A DNA stretch of 64,000 nucleotides. It comes from Pipra filicauda. Taxonomy: Eukaryota > Chordata > Aves > Passeriformes > Pipridae. This document shows, piece by piece, positions 1 through 10,720 of the stretch. The first letter of the stretch is position 1, and each line of letters starts with the position of its first letter. A program made the translations under genes and the position numbers. The notes under the pieces are model-generated. The model ran no database searches. It was not told the DNA's origin and saw only the letters and a list, made by a program, of their open reading frames with translations. The DNA is taken from positions 3,405,501-3,469,500 of the forward strand of contig NW_024104096.1 in assembly GCF_003945595.2 (NCBI RefSeq), given 5' to 3'.

Positions 1-26
1 AGCTGGCTATGGAAAACAAGATTTTT
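1..26 (+). CDS. PLAU: PLAU coding exon, 3' end only (antepenultimate coding segment in view)
   Basis: The window opens inside an exon. Read from base 2 it gives A-G-Y-G-K-Q-D-F plus one base, then a GT donor at 27-28 (GTAAGT). Joined at phase 1 to the next exon, the peptide runs AGYGKQDFYDIFYAQRLM. It aligns without gaps to the GFGKE...LYPEQLKM stretch of the urokinase protease domain as I know it from human uPA. The catalytic His and Asp and the N-terminal EGF-like and kringle domains would lie upstream of the window. The call depends mainly on the two following exons and on synteny with VCL. Confidence 0.8.
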
Positions 27-606
27 GTAAGTGAATGATTTTCCTTTCCAAAGTTGTACTTCCACAGTGTGGGAACTTGATGTTTTTCACACCATGATCT
101 GTGAAGTATTAAAAAAAGTTTCTATTCTATGTACTCCATATGCATCTCTCAAAGATGATTTTTGCTGGCATCTTCTCTAGTTGTCCATGGCATTTTCTTA
201 TTTGATGCTTCTCACACTTATCAACCATACAGAGTAAGCCACAATTTTTTTCATTCCTGATGTGGTGAGGGATAGAAAAAAAATTACAGCCATGTGAGAG
301 TATTAGCAAAGGATCGCATTTGTGCAGAATATCCTTCAAAAACCATCAAACTTTCTCTCTAAAAAGGAAAATTTATATTTTGCATTTGGAATACTTGTTC
401 TTCTCTCTGAAACTTAATATCTTAACAGTAAAAGCAAACTAATACTGCATAAGCTGGAAATAAGAACCTCAATGCAGAACTGGAATGCTTATGCTAATTT
501 CAAGTGCTAAAATTGTGTTATATGGGGGTTTTCCTTTTTTTGTGGTTTTTTTGGAGTTTTTTTTGTCTTGGATGGTGAAAATAGTGAAATATTCTTTTGT
601 TTGCAG
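27..606 (+). other. PLAU: PLAU intron
   Basis: The intron is bounded by GTAAGT at 27 and TTGCAG ending at 606. A T-rich tract at about 530-575, with runs of 7-8 T, lies upstream of the acceptor. No other feature is seen. A 70-codon minus-strand ORF at 127-339 resembles nothing known and is treated as chance. Confidence 0.8.
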
Positions 607-755
607 ATGACATCTTCTATGCTCAAAGACTGATGTCAGCCACTGTGAACTTAATATCGCAGAGAAAATGCAAATCTGAATACTATGACAACATCAGAGT
701 TACTGACAACATGGTCTGTGCTGGAGATCCCACATGGCAGACTGATGCATGCAAG
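607..755 (+). CDS. PLAU: PLAU coding exon, serine protease domain
   Basis: This internal exon lies between an acceptor (TTGCAG, ends 606) and a donor (GTAAAA, from 756). It completes one split codon and then gives 49 codons ending TDNMVCAGDPTWQTDACK. It carries Cys168 (in QRKC) and Cys182 (in NMVC), which pair in S1 proteases, Cys191, and the trypsin-like S1 specificity residue Asp189 (codon 744-746). Asp189 implies cleavage after Arg or Lys, as expected for urokinase, which cuts plasminogen to plasmin. Residue 192, just before the GDSGG motif, is Lys here (753-755) where human uPA has Gln. Alternatives are tPA (PLAT) or another kringle protease. The length match to uPA and the VCL neighbour favour PLAU. 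Confidence 0.92.
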
Positions 756-1600
756 GTAAAACTGGTTTATCTTCTAAAGAATTTTAAATGCACGTACATT
801 ATATGGTTCAGCTGGTGATGTCTTGTAATTTTACTAGTCACAAGAGTCTCTCTTTATATAGCAGGAATTCAGTATATCCAGTTCGTGTTGATCTATAGTG
901 TGGCCAAATATATGGAATAAGGTTGTAACCTAGAGTTAGGTGTTGCCTCCCTCCACACCTTCTTTTGGAAGTGCCAGAAGTACAGTATTTTAGTAATTTT
1001 TTTCCTCAAGACCTTATTTACCTTATTTACAGTGTATTCAAGTAAAGGCTGATAGATAGGCATCAGAGGAATACAGCAACTGTTCTAATCTCGGCTTGCA
1101 CTTTAATTATAGCTTTGCAAGAGATAAGAGGTAAATTACAGGGAGACAATGATATCCCCCAGGTTCCTCAAAACTAGATTTACTTCTCTGCACCCTCACA
1201 GGGCAGAGTGGCCAGAGGAGTCACTAAACAGAACAAGTGTCCTCAAGTGTACCTCCAAAGTACCTTATGGATGGGAAGACAATTGATTCTGTGAAGAATT
1301 GGGCCTGCTGGTTCTAATATCTGTGATTATAAACTTAGGATGAAGGGTTGTTTGCAAGCTAACTATTCTCTCTGTATCCTGGTATGGGGAACAAGAGAAC
1401 TCCTTACCTATGGAGACTGTTCAAGTCACAACAGATGCCAAACCTTCTGTCCCATCTAATTAATGTTCTCAAAGATCAAAGTTTTAGCCTGAGGGTATTT
1501 ACTACTGTATTTAACTCTAGAAAAGCAATAACCACATTCTCTCTGTTATAAAGGCTCCATCTGCAGAAAATGGCCTAATCTGTTCTCTTTCTGTTGTCAG
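756..1600 (+). other. PLAU: PLAU last intron
   Basis: This 845-bp phase-0 intron runs from GTAAAA at 756 to a pyrimidine-rich acceptor ending TTGTCAG at 1600. I see no repeat or RNA gene inside it. Confidence 0.8.
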
Positions 1601-1795
1601 GGAGATTCCGGTGGCCCCATGGTCTGTGAACACAATGGCAGGATGATGGTTTATGGGATTGTCAGCTGGGGAGATGGCTGTGCAAAGGAAAACAAGCCTG
1701 GTGTTTACACCAGAGTAACTCGATACCTTAACTGGATCGACTCCAAGATGAATGGGGTGCTTGCCAAGAGTAATTTTCTTCCTGAACCAAAGTGA
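1601..1795 (+). CDS. PLAU: PLAU terminal coding exon (catalytic serine, C-terminus)
   Basis: The exon has 64 codons plus TGA (1793-1795). It opens directly with G-D-S-G-G-P, so the catalytic Ser195 is the TCC at 1607-1609. Asp194, which forms the activation salt bridge, precedes it. Next come Cys201, the substrate-binding S-W-G (Ser214-Gly216, codons 1664-1672), Cys220, and the conserved KPGVYTRV segment with a final helix RYLNWID. The serine protease fold is therefore complete to its end. The tail after WID is 17 residues ([17 protein letters not shown]), longer than the 11 I recall for human uPA. Product: secreted urokinase-type plasminogen activator. Only the last quarter or less of the protein lies in this window. 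Confidence 0.95.
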   Translation, partial: GDSGGPMVCEHNGRMMVYGIVSWGDGCAKENKPGVYTRVTRYLNWIDSKMNGVLAKSNFLPEPK

Positions 1796-2725
1796 CCTTT
1801 TTTCTACAGCTGGAGTGAAATGAACAAGATTCAGCCTGTACTGACACCAGGACAGTAAAGACCTGAATGTCATAAGAGGCTTTCATTTTAAATGCTTGTG
1901 TGGTCTGCCACTCACATCAGTGTTCCTGAGGCATGAGGCAGAGAGATGGTTGATATATTATCTTACTACTCTGAATTACCTGAAAACCACTCAGTGGGAA
2001 GCTAGAATATTTAACATTTAAATGAGTATTCCCATGCACGATACTATGCATAACAAGTTATCTGTCCACTTCATTTATGAGCCAGCATTTGGTCTGGAAA
2101 TATTGGTACAGTTTTAACTTCAGTATTCATTTTATACATGACCTGAGACTAAAATCTCTCCTTGTTATACTGAATAATACTAAGACTCAAGTGCTACAAA
2201 CCTAACCAGTTAAGACCAGTACTGAGAGAGTGATCAGACTTTGCATCAAAAAGTGGAAAAAAAAAAATGTAGTAGCTGTGTCAGTATTACAAAGTCTTAA
2301 TGTATTCCACTTAAGAACTGTGCTGTAAGAAGGCGTATTGGAAAGTTGCTGGACTTCTAGGTCACATCTGTAGGTGTCTGGGTCCCTTGGAACATGTGGC
2401 TATGTAACCTCTACATGTAATATGTAATGAGGAAAAGGTTTAAGGACTTGGGACTCATTGAATGCTGCAGGTGTCAAAAGTGAGAAATTTATTTCCATTG
2501 ATTTAACTGATATTATATGGAAATTAGTCCCTCCCCCTCAACTTATGCTTGGTTTTATTTTTAAACTTGTCTTTGTTTTATAGATCTGAATTTTTTATAG
2601 ATTTGCATTATTTGTATGAGGGCTGGAACCTCACACTTTATTTAATTATTTTTACTGTGTTTAACTTATTGTTTGTATTATGGATTGTAAAATTTTATTA
2701 AAAAAACCTTGTTCTTATGTGTCTG
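1796..2725 (+). other. PLAU: PLAU 3' untranslated region
   Basis: This AT-rich sequence runs from the stop codon to the proposed poly(A) site. It contains at least five ATTTA pentamers (2016, 2073, 2487, 2501, 2640), the core of AU-rich instability elements. Mammalian uPA mRNA is known to be short-lived through such elements. The same control here is an inference, because isolated pentamers are expected in AT-rich DNA. The 3' boundary is estimated, not measured. Confidence 0.7.
2697..2702 (+). terminator. PLAU: Poly(A) signal ATTAAA of PLAU
   Basis: The common variant ATTAAA lies about 900 bp after the stop codon. A GT/T-rich downstream element (about 2711-2740) begins some 10-15 bases later. 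This is the best match to the mammalian/avian poly(A) site layout in the 3' flank. Cleavage would fall near 2712-2725. Confidence 0.65.
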
Positions 2726-5700
2726 TTCTTCCTCTGTTGAAAGGAGAAGGGTATGACTCAGAACTGCCATTATTGCTTTATTACTGAAGTTCCTTGGTAA
2801 AGCGTAAGTGTTTGAGCTTATTGATTATTAAGCTATTTGATATGCATAAGCTAAATTATCTTTCCAAAAAGCACAGGGGTATTAGTAAATAGTACATCTT
2901 GTAGTTTATTGCAGCCTGGGTACTTGAATTTTGCACACTGGTGAGGGAATGATAGGAATAAGAATCCTAATGAAGTCTTGTCCTTTAGACTCAAGACTGG
3001 AGCAGGTCCCATCTGCCCTATTTCTAGCTCTGTTGTTGTCAAGTCCATACCCTTTCTGGGTGATGGTACTTCTGTTTTCCCACTAACTGCCTGGGTCTGA
3101 GTTGTCAGGGGGAGGGGGAGTTGGCAGCCATGTGCTGTACTGTGACTAAGGCCCTGCCACCCCAGTCCTGTGCAGGGACACCGAGCACCACTGAAACCCG
3201 AAATGATTACTGACAGGGGGATTGCGAATTGTTGGGCAACACAACTGCTGGTTGTGTTCTGCCAACAGAAATAGGGTAGCAGAGGTAACCACTGTGTGCT
3301 GTAGAGTTAGCTGGCACAGGTGTGCTGCTTGTGCACTGCTGATTAAAGTCTGTGCAGGGAGTTAGTTAAAATTGCATTGTTTCTAGACAAGGAGTTGGAG
3401 ATGTCCTGTGAGAGACTGCAAGAAGAGAAAGAAGGCACCTCTTCACTGCTTCTCTAGACAGCAAATAACAGGACAGCCTGACCAGAGTTGGCAGAGAACG
3501 GTTCAGACACAAAGTGAGCCATGATAATAAAGTTTTATACAAAAATACACTATGTTTTAAGCATGTCTTTTGGCATGCTACAACTTTCTCACCTCTGTAT
3601 TCCATTTAAACAGTTATCAAAGTACTATAATCAACAAATCTCCAACAAGTGGAGAATATAGATATCCTCAGGGTAATTGCATGTGATTTTCATTGCAATG
3701 AGCAGCATATTTGCCATTGACTTCTCTGGGCTTTTTCTATGTATAAAGTCAATACAATTTCAGTTTCAACTTATTCCCATCATTATGACTATAAGTAAGA
3801 ATGAAAAAGGAGTAATAAACAAAACTTGTATTTATGTCTCTTTAATTTTAATTCTAGGAAGCTCTGGAGAAATTATGAATAAAGACAGAATCTTGAAAGC
3901 AGAGGACATTTTGATGCTGTTTGGGTGTGCAATATTATTTGTTCTTTAATTTATGTTGGATAAACTGCCCCAACAAAAATTAAGTCTTTAAACACGCAGT
4001 ATACATACATCTCTGCCCTGGCTGCTATATATAACTTTATATACTCTCTTTCAATGTTCCCTGCATGACTTTGACCCCAGAGTTACAATATCATCTGGTT
4101 GGCTAATTATCAGACCCTGGGAAAATGAAGGGCAGAAGATGAGAGCACAGTTTTGCAAAACTTCCTCTTCCTGCAACAGAATCCACAGGAAACATTTTCT
4201 TTCCCTCTTACAGAGAGTGAGCAGATGTAGATCCAGGTTGAGGTGCTGGTGAAGGCGAAGAGTAACAGCCTAGAGAACTGTGCATGCAGTTTGGCAAACA
4301 TCACAAGATGAATACCACAGAGAGGATGTTTTTGGAAGATATTAGATATCTGGTGGTTACTAACATGCATGCCATACAAATTTTGACATCATAAAGCTAC
4401 TCTTGCTTAAGTATATAATTCCTTGATTTCAGGTATGTGGCAGGCAACAGAAAGGAGTAGAATAGAAGTATTTAGAAACAGCTGAGAGGTTGGCATCAGC
4501 CAAAGTGGAGAGATCATGCTCTCAAAAGCCTTAAAAGCATGACCAAAACTGCTGTTCCTACTTATCTTCAATACTTCCACAGAAGAAAGATATTAAGCAA
4601 TGAGAATAAAGCAGTATCTGATGTGTCCAAAGCATAGGAAGCTCATTTAATCTGTCAGCTCTTAGAAGGAAGTGATGCATCCTGAATGGACAGACCACTT
4701 GACCTTATATAGCTGAAGCTTTCTTCATGGAAGTGAAACTAAAATGTGAGTCAAAGCACTTCAAAATAAAATCTGTGTTAAATAAACTAAGGTATGGGGA
4801 AACATGATACATAGTCACCTATTTATTGCATATGCTACACCACTTCCATGTGGAATTGTATACATGAGAAGATTTTATTCGTGCCTATTGAAACCCGAAC
4901 TAAAAAAACCCAATATGACTATTTGATCACCAAGCCTTTGGCTCACTTCTGACACTTAACCACAGCTCTTGCTTTAGGGCAAATGAGTACAGAATTTATC
5001 TGTGAAAAGAGAATCAAACCTTTCTGCATTCATCAGTCTTGTAATTTCAAGTTTCAGATACATCCATCTCAAGCTGAAGTAAAAAAAAGTGACATACTTG
5101 GAAAAAAACATATTTATTAAAGAACAAATCTGGGTTCAAACTTCATCTGGCATAACCTTTCCAAATCCATCACATCTCATGCAGTATACAAAGGAGCAAT
5201 CTGAGCAGAATCTGGGTTGTGTTGTTTAATCTTTTGGCAAGTGAAGAAAGTGGAACTTTAAGTAGTGGAAATGCACGAAGTTGAAGGAACAAGTACTATG
5301 TACTTCATGAGCAGTGAAATGGGATGTAGACACACAGGTCAAGCATGAGAACACGTGCACACATGAGCAGAATGCTCAATTCCTGTGTCCTGTTCTATAG
5401 CTGCAGCCAGCAAGTTGACTCATTCAGATTTAGGCTGCATCTGTCTGGTAGGATACGCTGAGGATCTTTGAAGCTGGAAAGGACTGTGAGTATCCCAGCA
5501 TCCAAACTGAATTCAGAGGGAATTTAGCAATCCAGAGTTATAAAAGATGAACAAGCTAACAAAGACAAACAGGAATAACGAAAACACACAGAAGTAGATG
5601 AATGGTGACTAGTCTTAAAACAGATCCAGAAGGCATAGCAGACAACAGGCTGGATTTAAGTTAACAGTATTGAATTAAAAAATGTAAATATACTGACACA

Positions 5701-8700
5701 TACACCAGATCACAGTTTGTAAAACTAGGAAGACACTCAGCTGTGTCTTGTTTTGAGTGTCATTCTTCTTGAGAATGCAACAATAATAATCAATGGTTCA
5801 AAACAGACAAGGAGAAAAGATTGAAAATATTTGGTTTATTTTATCCAGAGAAGTAAAATCTACAAGGGACATTTTCTTCAAAGGGGAAAAGGCTGCAGCA
5901 GATAAGGGAACAAACTGTCCTCTGTGTCTTCAGAAGATGGAGTGAAAAGTAATAAACCTGATTGCAGGACGGGAAAGTGAAGTGAAATATTATGAAATTA
6001 CGCTACTGGTATGAGTAGTGAAGCACAACAGTGAATGGCATTAGATACTGTTAAACCTCATCCAGCTGAATTTTTCAGAACAATTCAAACAGAGATAAAA
6101 TAGTTGCTTTGGGCTCTCCCAACGAAATTGGAAGATATTTTGGGAAATCATCTAATCTCAGGTTCCCTGTTTTATTATGAAATCAATGAACATGCTCAGT
6201 GACTGAGATGACTACATGAAAGTACAGACATTACAGGGAAGTTTAGAAATAGTGTTACACAATTTACCCATCTTTTTAAAAAGTGGCTTTAAGAAATGGG
6301 TACTATGAGAAAAAATTGTCTGGATTTTTGAATTAAGAATTAAAGACAAACCTCTTAATGGTAGACGAATAACTATAAAGAGTTTTGAGCAACCCTTTCA
6401 GTGACTTTTAACAAAATAGTATTCCAGAAAGGACTAGAATCAAATTAATTTCTTCCATGTCCCACTGGGCAAAATAATTGCAATGAATAACATGTGCAAC
6501 TGGCAAGAGAGTAAAATTATTATCCCCCATTGGATAGTGGAAATGTTATTTTTCTACCAAGTAACTGGAAAGTGGTTTGTATGTAATGCTATGACTTGGC
6601 ATCCTAGGCATGAATTACCTCAGTATGGTTTGAGCTAGAGGCCTCTGGGTGTGATAAAATCTTCCAAAGCACAGTATTATCATAAGGAGGCAATCACGAA
6701 AGAAGTCGAAAATCACAGGCAAACACCAGGCTTTGCCAGTCACTGACTGATGCATTGTAGGATCTGATGCCTGTTTGGTGACAGTACAATTCCAGAAAAC
6801 CAGATGAAGACATTTACACATCCTCGAGCAGTTTCATGTTTATTAGAAATGAAGCAAAGTATTTCTGCTAGTTACAGCTCAGATGTTCGAAGTCCAGTAA
6901 ATTCAGAACATCAACAGTAGTAGTTAAAAATTACCTACCACTTATTAATTCTTCCCTAGATTTTCTTGCCTTGTTGTTTTCTTTAGCCTAAGTTAAAACA
7001 AAGCATCACCAAGTGACATAAATCAGAACATCACTACAGCTGTTGAAATTGCAGCTGTTCCATGAAGATCACAGCATGTACTTGGCATTACTACAGCACG
7101 TCAGCACCAAGGACAAAAAATCTTCACTAATGTTCCAACTCCTTCATCTTCAAATGCACCTGCAAAGTCTGACATATTGCAAATTTGTGTGGTTGGGTAA
7201 CTTTTTTATTTTTAAACACGCTTACACGTTATTAACAGCAGCCCCATGAAGAACTGCCTCGAACAGGTACCCGTGACCACCTCAGTCAAATTTTGCTCTG
7301 AGCCAACCTTGCAGGACAGCGAGAGGCTTTAAGTAGCTGCCATTCAAAATTGAATTGATTTGTCTCAGAAATTATTCCAAGTGATAATCTTTCAGAAAAA
7401 TGAGAGAAACTATCTGACTTAAATCAGCATCAGAATTCAAGTGCCAGCACTCAAGTGGGAAGACAATTTTACCTCCTTAAGTGGTTAACAGATTCTGCTT
7501 GATTTCTGGAAGGATCTTAGCTGTCACTTTGCAATTCTGCTTCTTCACAGAATATGTCCTAACCATCCTTGCCTTGGGTGTTTGGTTTAGCTTTGAGTGT
7601 CAAGTGGGGTATGGGACGTGGAAATTGAGGTGGAAGAATCCCTCAAAAATGTGGGTAAAATTCTCATTGAATCTATCACATGAAGACTGAGCACAATAAA
7701 GTATTCAGTTTTATAGAAGATTGCTGGAGAGACCGAATCTAAGTTTGGCTGTTTCATTTCCCTTAGAGACCTTGCATTTGGGATCAGGTGTATTTGGACA
7801 TCACATTTTTATGTATCCTCTATAAGAACAACCAATTGCTAATTTCATGTCAAACTAGACATAAACAGATCAATTTGAAATCTTTTTCCAGAACAATCCG
7901 ATTTCATCTAAAATAACTGCAATTAGGTTTATCTTTCATATTAAATCTTTTGCCATCTAAGGACACATGTGTCTTATATTGACCGTATCCTCTGTTTACA
8001 ATGGGCTTGTTTGAATAGATACAGTAGTAAGAGTTCTTTTGGTTATTACCTGGGGAGACAAATCAAAGAAATTTATTACATTCTGTAGCTGAAACCAGGC
8101 TACAGAAATGTTTTCTGATGATCAACTCGACTCAACCTTAAAACTACATTAAAAGGGCTTTTAGAACATTCAGGGGGAAAATTATATAAGCTACTAGCTT
8201 TACTGTAAAAAATTTGGAACCATTTTTATTTTTACAGTCATATTCTAGCCATAAAATACACATATGTCCCCCTAAAGCATGAAAACAGTCGTATGGACAG
8301 GAACAATACTGACTGTTCAGAGGCAACAGAGCTGTCAAACATATAAGTTGATAAATGGTGGAAGGACAAAGAGTGGATTTCAGTCTCTCAGGGATGTTAG
8401 CTTGTGAATGCTTTCAACCACAAAGCTTAGAAACAAGGTTTGTCACCTTACTGTGATCGATGTCAGCAGTCTTTTAGATTGACAAACTTGTAATAATAAT
8501 AAAAAGATTTATTATTAATCACAGCATTGAAAATGTCAGGAGGCAGCAATGTTTAAAGAACCTCTCTGGAACTAGATACAGAATCTCAATGAAAATACAC
8601 GAGAGCACAGGGCCGGGCTATACACACCTGTGCTGGCACTTATGCTGATAGACTTCATGTCTAGATAAGAAAAGAGATAAGTACACAAGTATAATGAAAT

Positions 8701-9560
8701 TTTATAGTTTTCACTATATTAGTTTAAGTTAATAATCTTTGCCCAACTGACAATTTTACAGATACAAAGACTCTGGTAACAAGCTCCAGAATTCACAAAT
8801 ACAAGAGCTTTTCTGCTATGCTTTTTCCTACTAAACATTCATGACAAGGGCTGAAGTTCTTATAGATATATATATAATGTATTTCACCAACTTAATCCTA
8901 AAAGATCTAGTACACTTGCCTGGACACTACAACTAAAACAGTCTGTGGGCTATTCCAATGGCAAGGAGCATTTCAATAGGAGCTTTTTTACTTAGAAGGT
9001 TACCAGTAACCCAACCATGCTCTTGGTATCATTGCACAGGAGCCAATGGCTCATTTTTCCTATTAACAAAACTACTGCCAAACAGAATTATTAGTATTTA
9101 GTTACAGAATCTTGCTATGAAAACAAAGATGCATCAAGACAGGCTTTATACAGATTAAGCAACAGAAAAGAAATTTAAAAGTTTTCAGATCAAAGATATG
9201 GGTAATTAGATCAATTTGGGAACTTGTGAGCTTTTAGAGAAATAATGTTTTAAAGGGACAATGTAAATATAGCACTGACAATGACACCTTTATTACCGAG
9301 TGATCTACAAGAGCAATTGAATTTTTGTTTCCAGAGTTAGTCCTACTTGTTTGGGCCAGCCTCATCTCTTGTTTGACACAAAACTACCTCATACCTACAA
9401 AGCTCCCAGCAGACAAGGCGGCTTCCCTGCCTTAAATGCCAGTCTTCTCTATTAAAAATTTTATGAACATCTGAAGAAAAAGTAAATATGTCTTTTATTG
9501 ATTGGCCTTGATACACTCAAACTTTGATGGGCTGCACTTGCTTTTGTTCAAGTATACGTG
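2726..9560. other. Intergenic DNA, no gene seen
   Basis: About 6.8 kb of AT-rich sequence between the PLAU 3' end and the first GC patch. ORFs on both strands are all under about 95 codons and lack recognisable domains or flanking splice-site logic. Short AT runs such as 8490-8520 and 8864-8880 are simple sequence. A line of about 40 bases near 5471 resembles the CR1 tail weakly and is not called. No RNA gene was recognised. Confidence 0.6.
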
Positions 9561-9626
9561 TAAATGATGTGCCAGCAACCTCCAAGGGGGGCACTGAGGC
9601 GCCAGCAGCTCCACTCCTCTCACCCG

Positions 9627-9640
9627 CCGCTAGATGGGGG
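9627..9640 (+). promoter_or_regulatory. CTCF-like binding motif, forward
   Basis: CCGCTAGATGGGGG matches the CTCF core consensus CCRSYAGRKGGCRS at 13 of 14 positions; the C at position 12 is G. It sits in a GC-rich island within AT-rich DNA. A second, poorer match on the same strand lies 46 bp upstream at 9581-9594, with the GGGGGGCAC half intact. Occupancy cannot be judged from sequence. Confidence 0.45.
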
Positions 9641-9766
9641 AGCAGCCTCGGAAAAGGAGATGCCGTCGCTCGCAGCCAACGCACAGGCAACTCACTGAGC
9701 ACGTAAATCACACTGAAGAGCTTTTATTTATAGCACAACCTTTGCTCCCCTTCCACCCCCAGCGCT

Positions 9767-9774
9767 TATAAAAA
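9767..9774 (+). promoter_or_regulatory. TATA box, candidate promoter of an unannotated transcript
   Basis: TATAAAAA lies at the edge of a GC-enriched stretch (9570-9800). Upstream is a C-rich region, and downstream by about 30 bases is a plausible start around 9795-9800 (ACAGTA). No coding exon follows, so any product would be non-coding. GT sites compatible with splice donors occur near 10893 and 10908. An AATAAA at 11449-11454 could end an unspliced RNA. This is a prediction only; TATA-like strings are common. Confidence 0.3.
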
Positions 9775-10002
9775 GGTGAGCGAGGGATAAACAGTAGGTG
9801 CTCAGCCGTTTACGTTTATAACCCGGCACTTCTGCCTGTGACCCTGCCAAACAAGACTGTGATTCCTCACTGACATTCATAATCTTGCATTTTCCTGACC
9901 TATCTAGATTTCAGGCAATGCTAGCACACTTTCCAGCAGCAGGATGGCCAGAATGCTGCCCTTATGGGAACCCCTTTTCACAACAAAGCCAGTTATTTCA
10001 TG

Positions 10003-10079
10003 AAAAAAAAAACCCCAAACCAAACAAAAACCCAAACAACAACAAAAACCTAAAAAACCAACCAACCAAACAAACCAAG
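10003..10079. repeat. A/C-rich low-complexity tract
   Basis: About 77 bases are almost entirely A and C, with A runs and CCAA/CAAA units. It reads as T/G-rich on the other strand. No target-site duplication or retroelement body was recognised next to it. Confidence 0.85.
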
Positions 10080-10339
10080 TTATTTAGTGTCACGCTCACA
10101 GGAAGGCATGGAAGGCATGGAAACAGTTAAAAGTGTTTAAGGGGAACCTGCAAAAGCATAGTACACCACATAACCTTTTTCCTCCTACAACGCACGAGTT
10201 CGACTGAAATAGCACAGGCAAAGATAAACTGGCACACAGAATAGGAGCCGACTCGGCAATACTAAATCTTACCTAAGAAGAGTTCCAGTTATAATTGTTT
10301 TAAGTGGGAGCGATGACAGTGATCCTCCCTGAGCCGCAT

Positions 10340-10720
10340 TAAAGCCCTAGGTCATTAAAACGTGCCCGCCAACTGCAGCCGCTCCAGAGCGTTTCCCGGG
10401 AGCATCATCCTGTGCGCCCCGGCCGGCGGCGGCTCCGTCGGGTGTGTTGGAATACAGACCGCACGGGGATGCTGCCTCCCCCCTGGGGCACCCCAGACAC
10501 CCGCAGTGATGCGAAGCTGTAACTCCCGCTTATGAAAATATTAATTTTTATATTATTATGGAAACACTAACCTCAGGCCATGCGGCCGCGCCTATGAGCC
10601 AGCTCGTTGCTCCGGCCTGAGAGCTGCGGAGGGTCACTGCTCCTGGGCCGCAGAGACTAGAGGAGGCATCGCACCACGGCACCTTCCTGGCACTAAGGCT
10701 CGGCCAGTTTTGTCCAGAGT
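10340..10720. promoter_or_regulatory. Small orphan CpG islet
   Basis: By hand count roughly two dozen CpG dinucleotides fall in about 380 bp, in a region otherwise nearly free of them. The densest part is near 10415-10445 (GGCCGGCGGCGG), with a second cluster at 10580-10620. An AT-rich gap at 10530-10560 splits the islet. This is typical of an unmethylated regulatory element or the start of a non-coding RNA. ORFs crossing it (10634-10831 minus, 10710-11003 plus) look like chance. Confidence 0.5.

Noticed and set aside
5471..5520. Possible CR1 tail similarity (GGAAAGGAC...CATCCAA)
   Set aside because: Too short and too divergent to separate from chance by eye. A RepeatMasker run would settle it.
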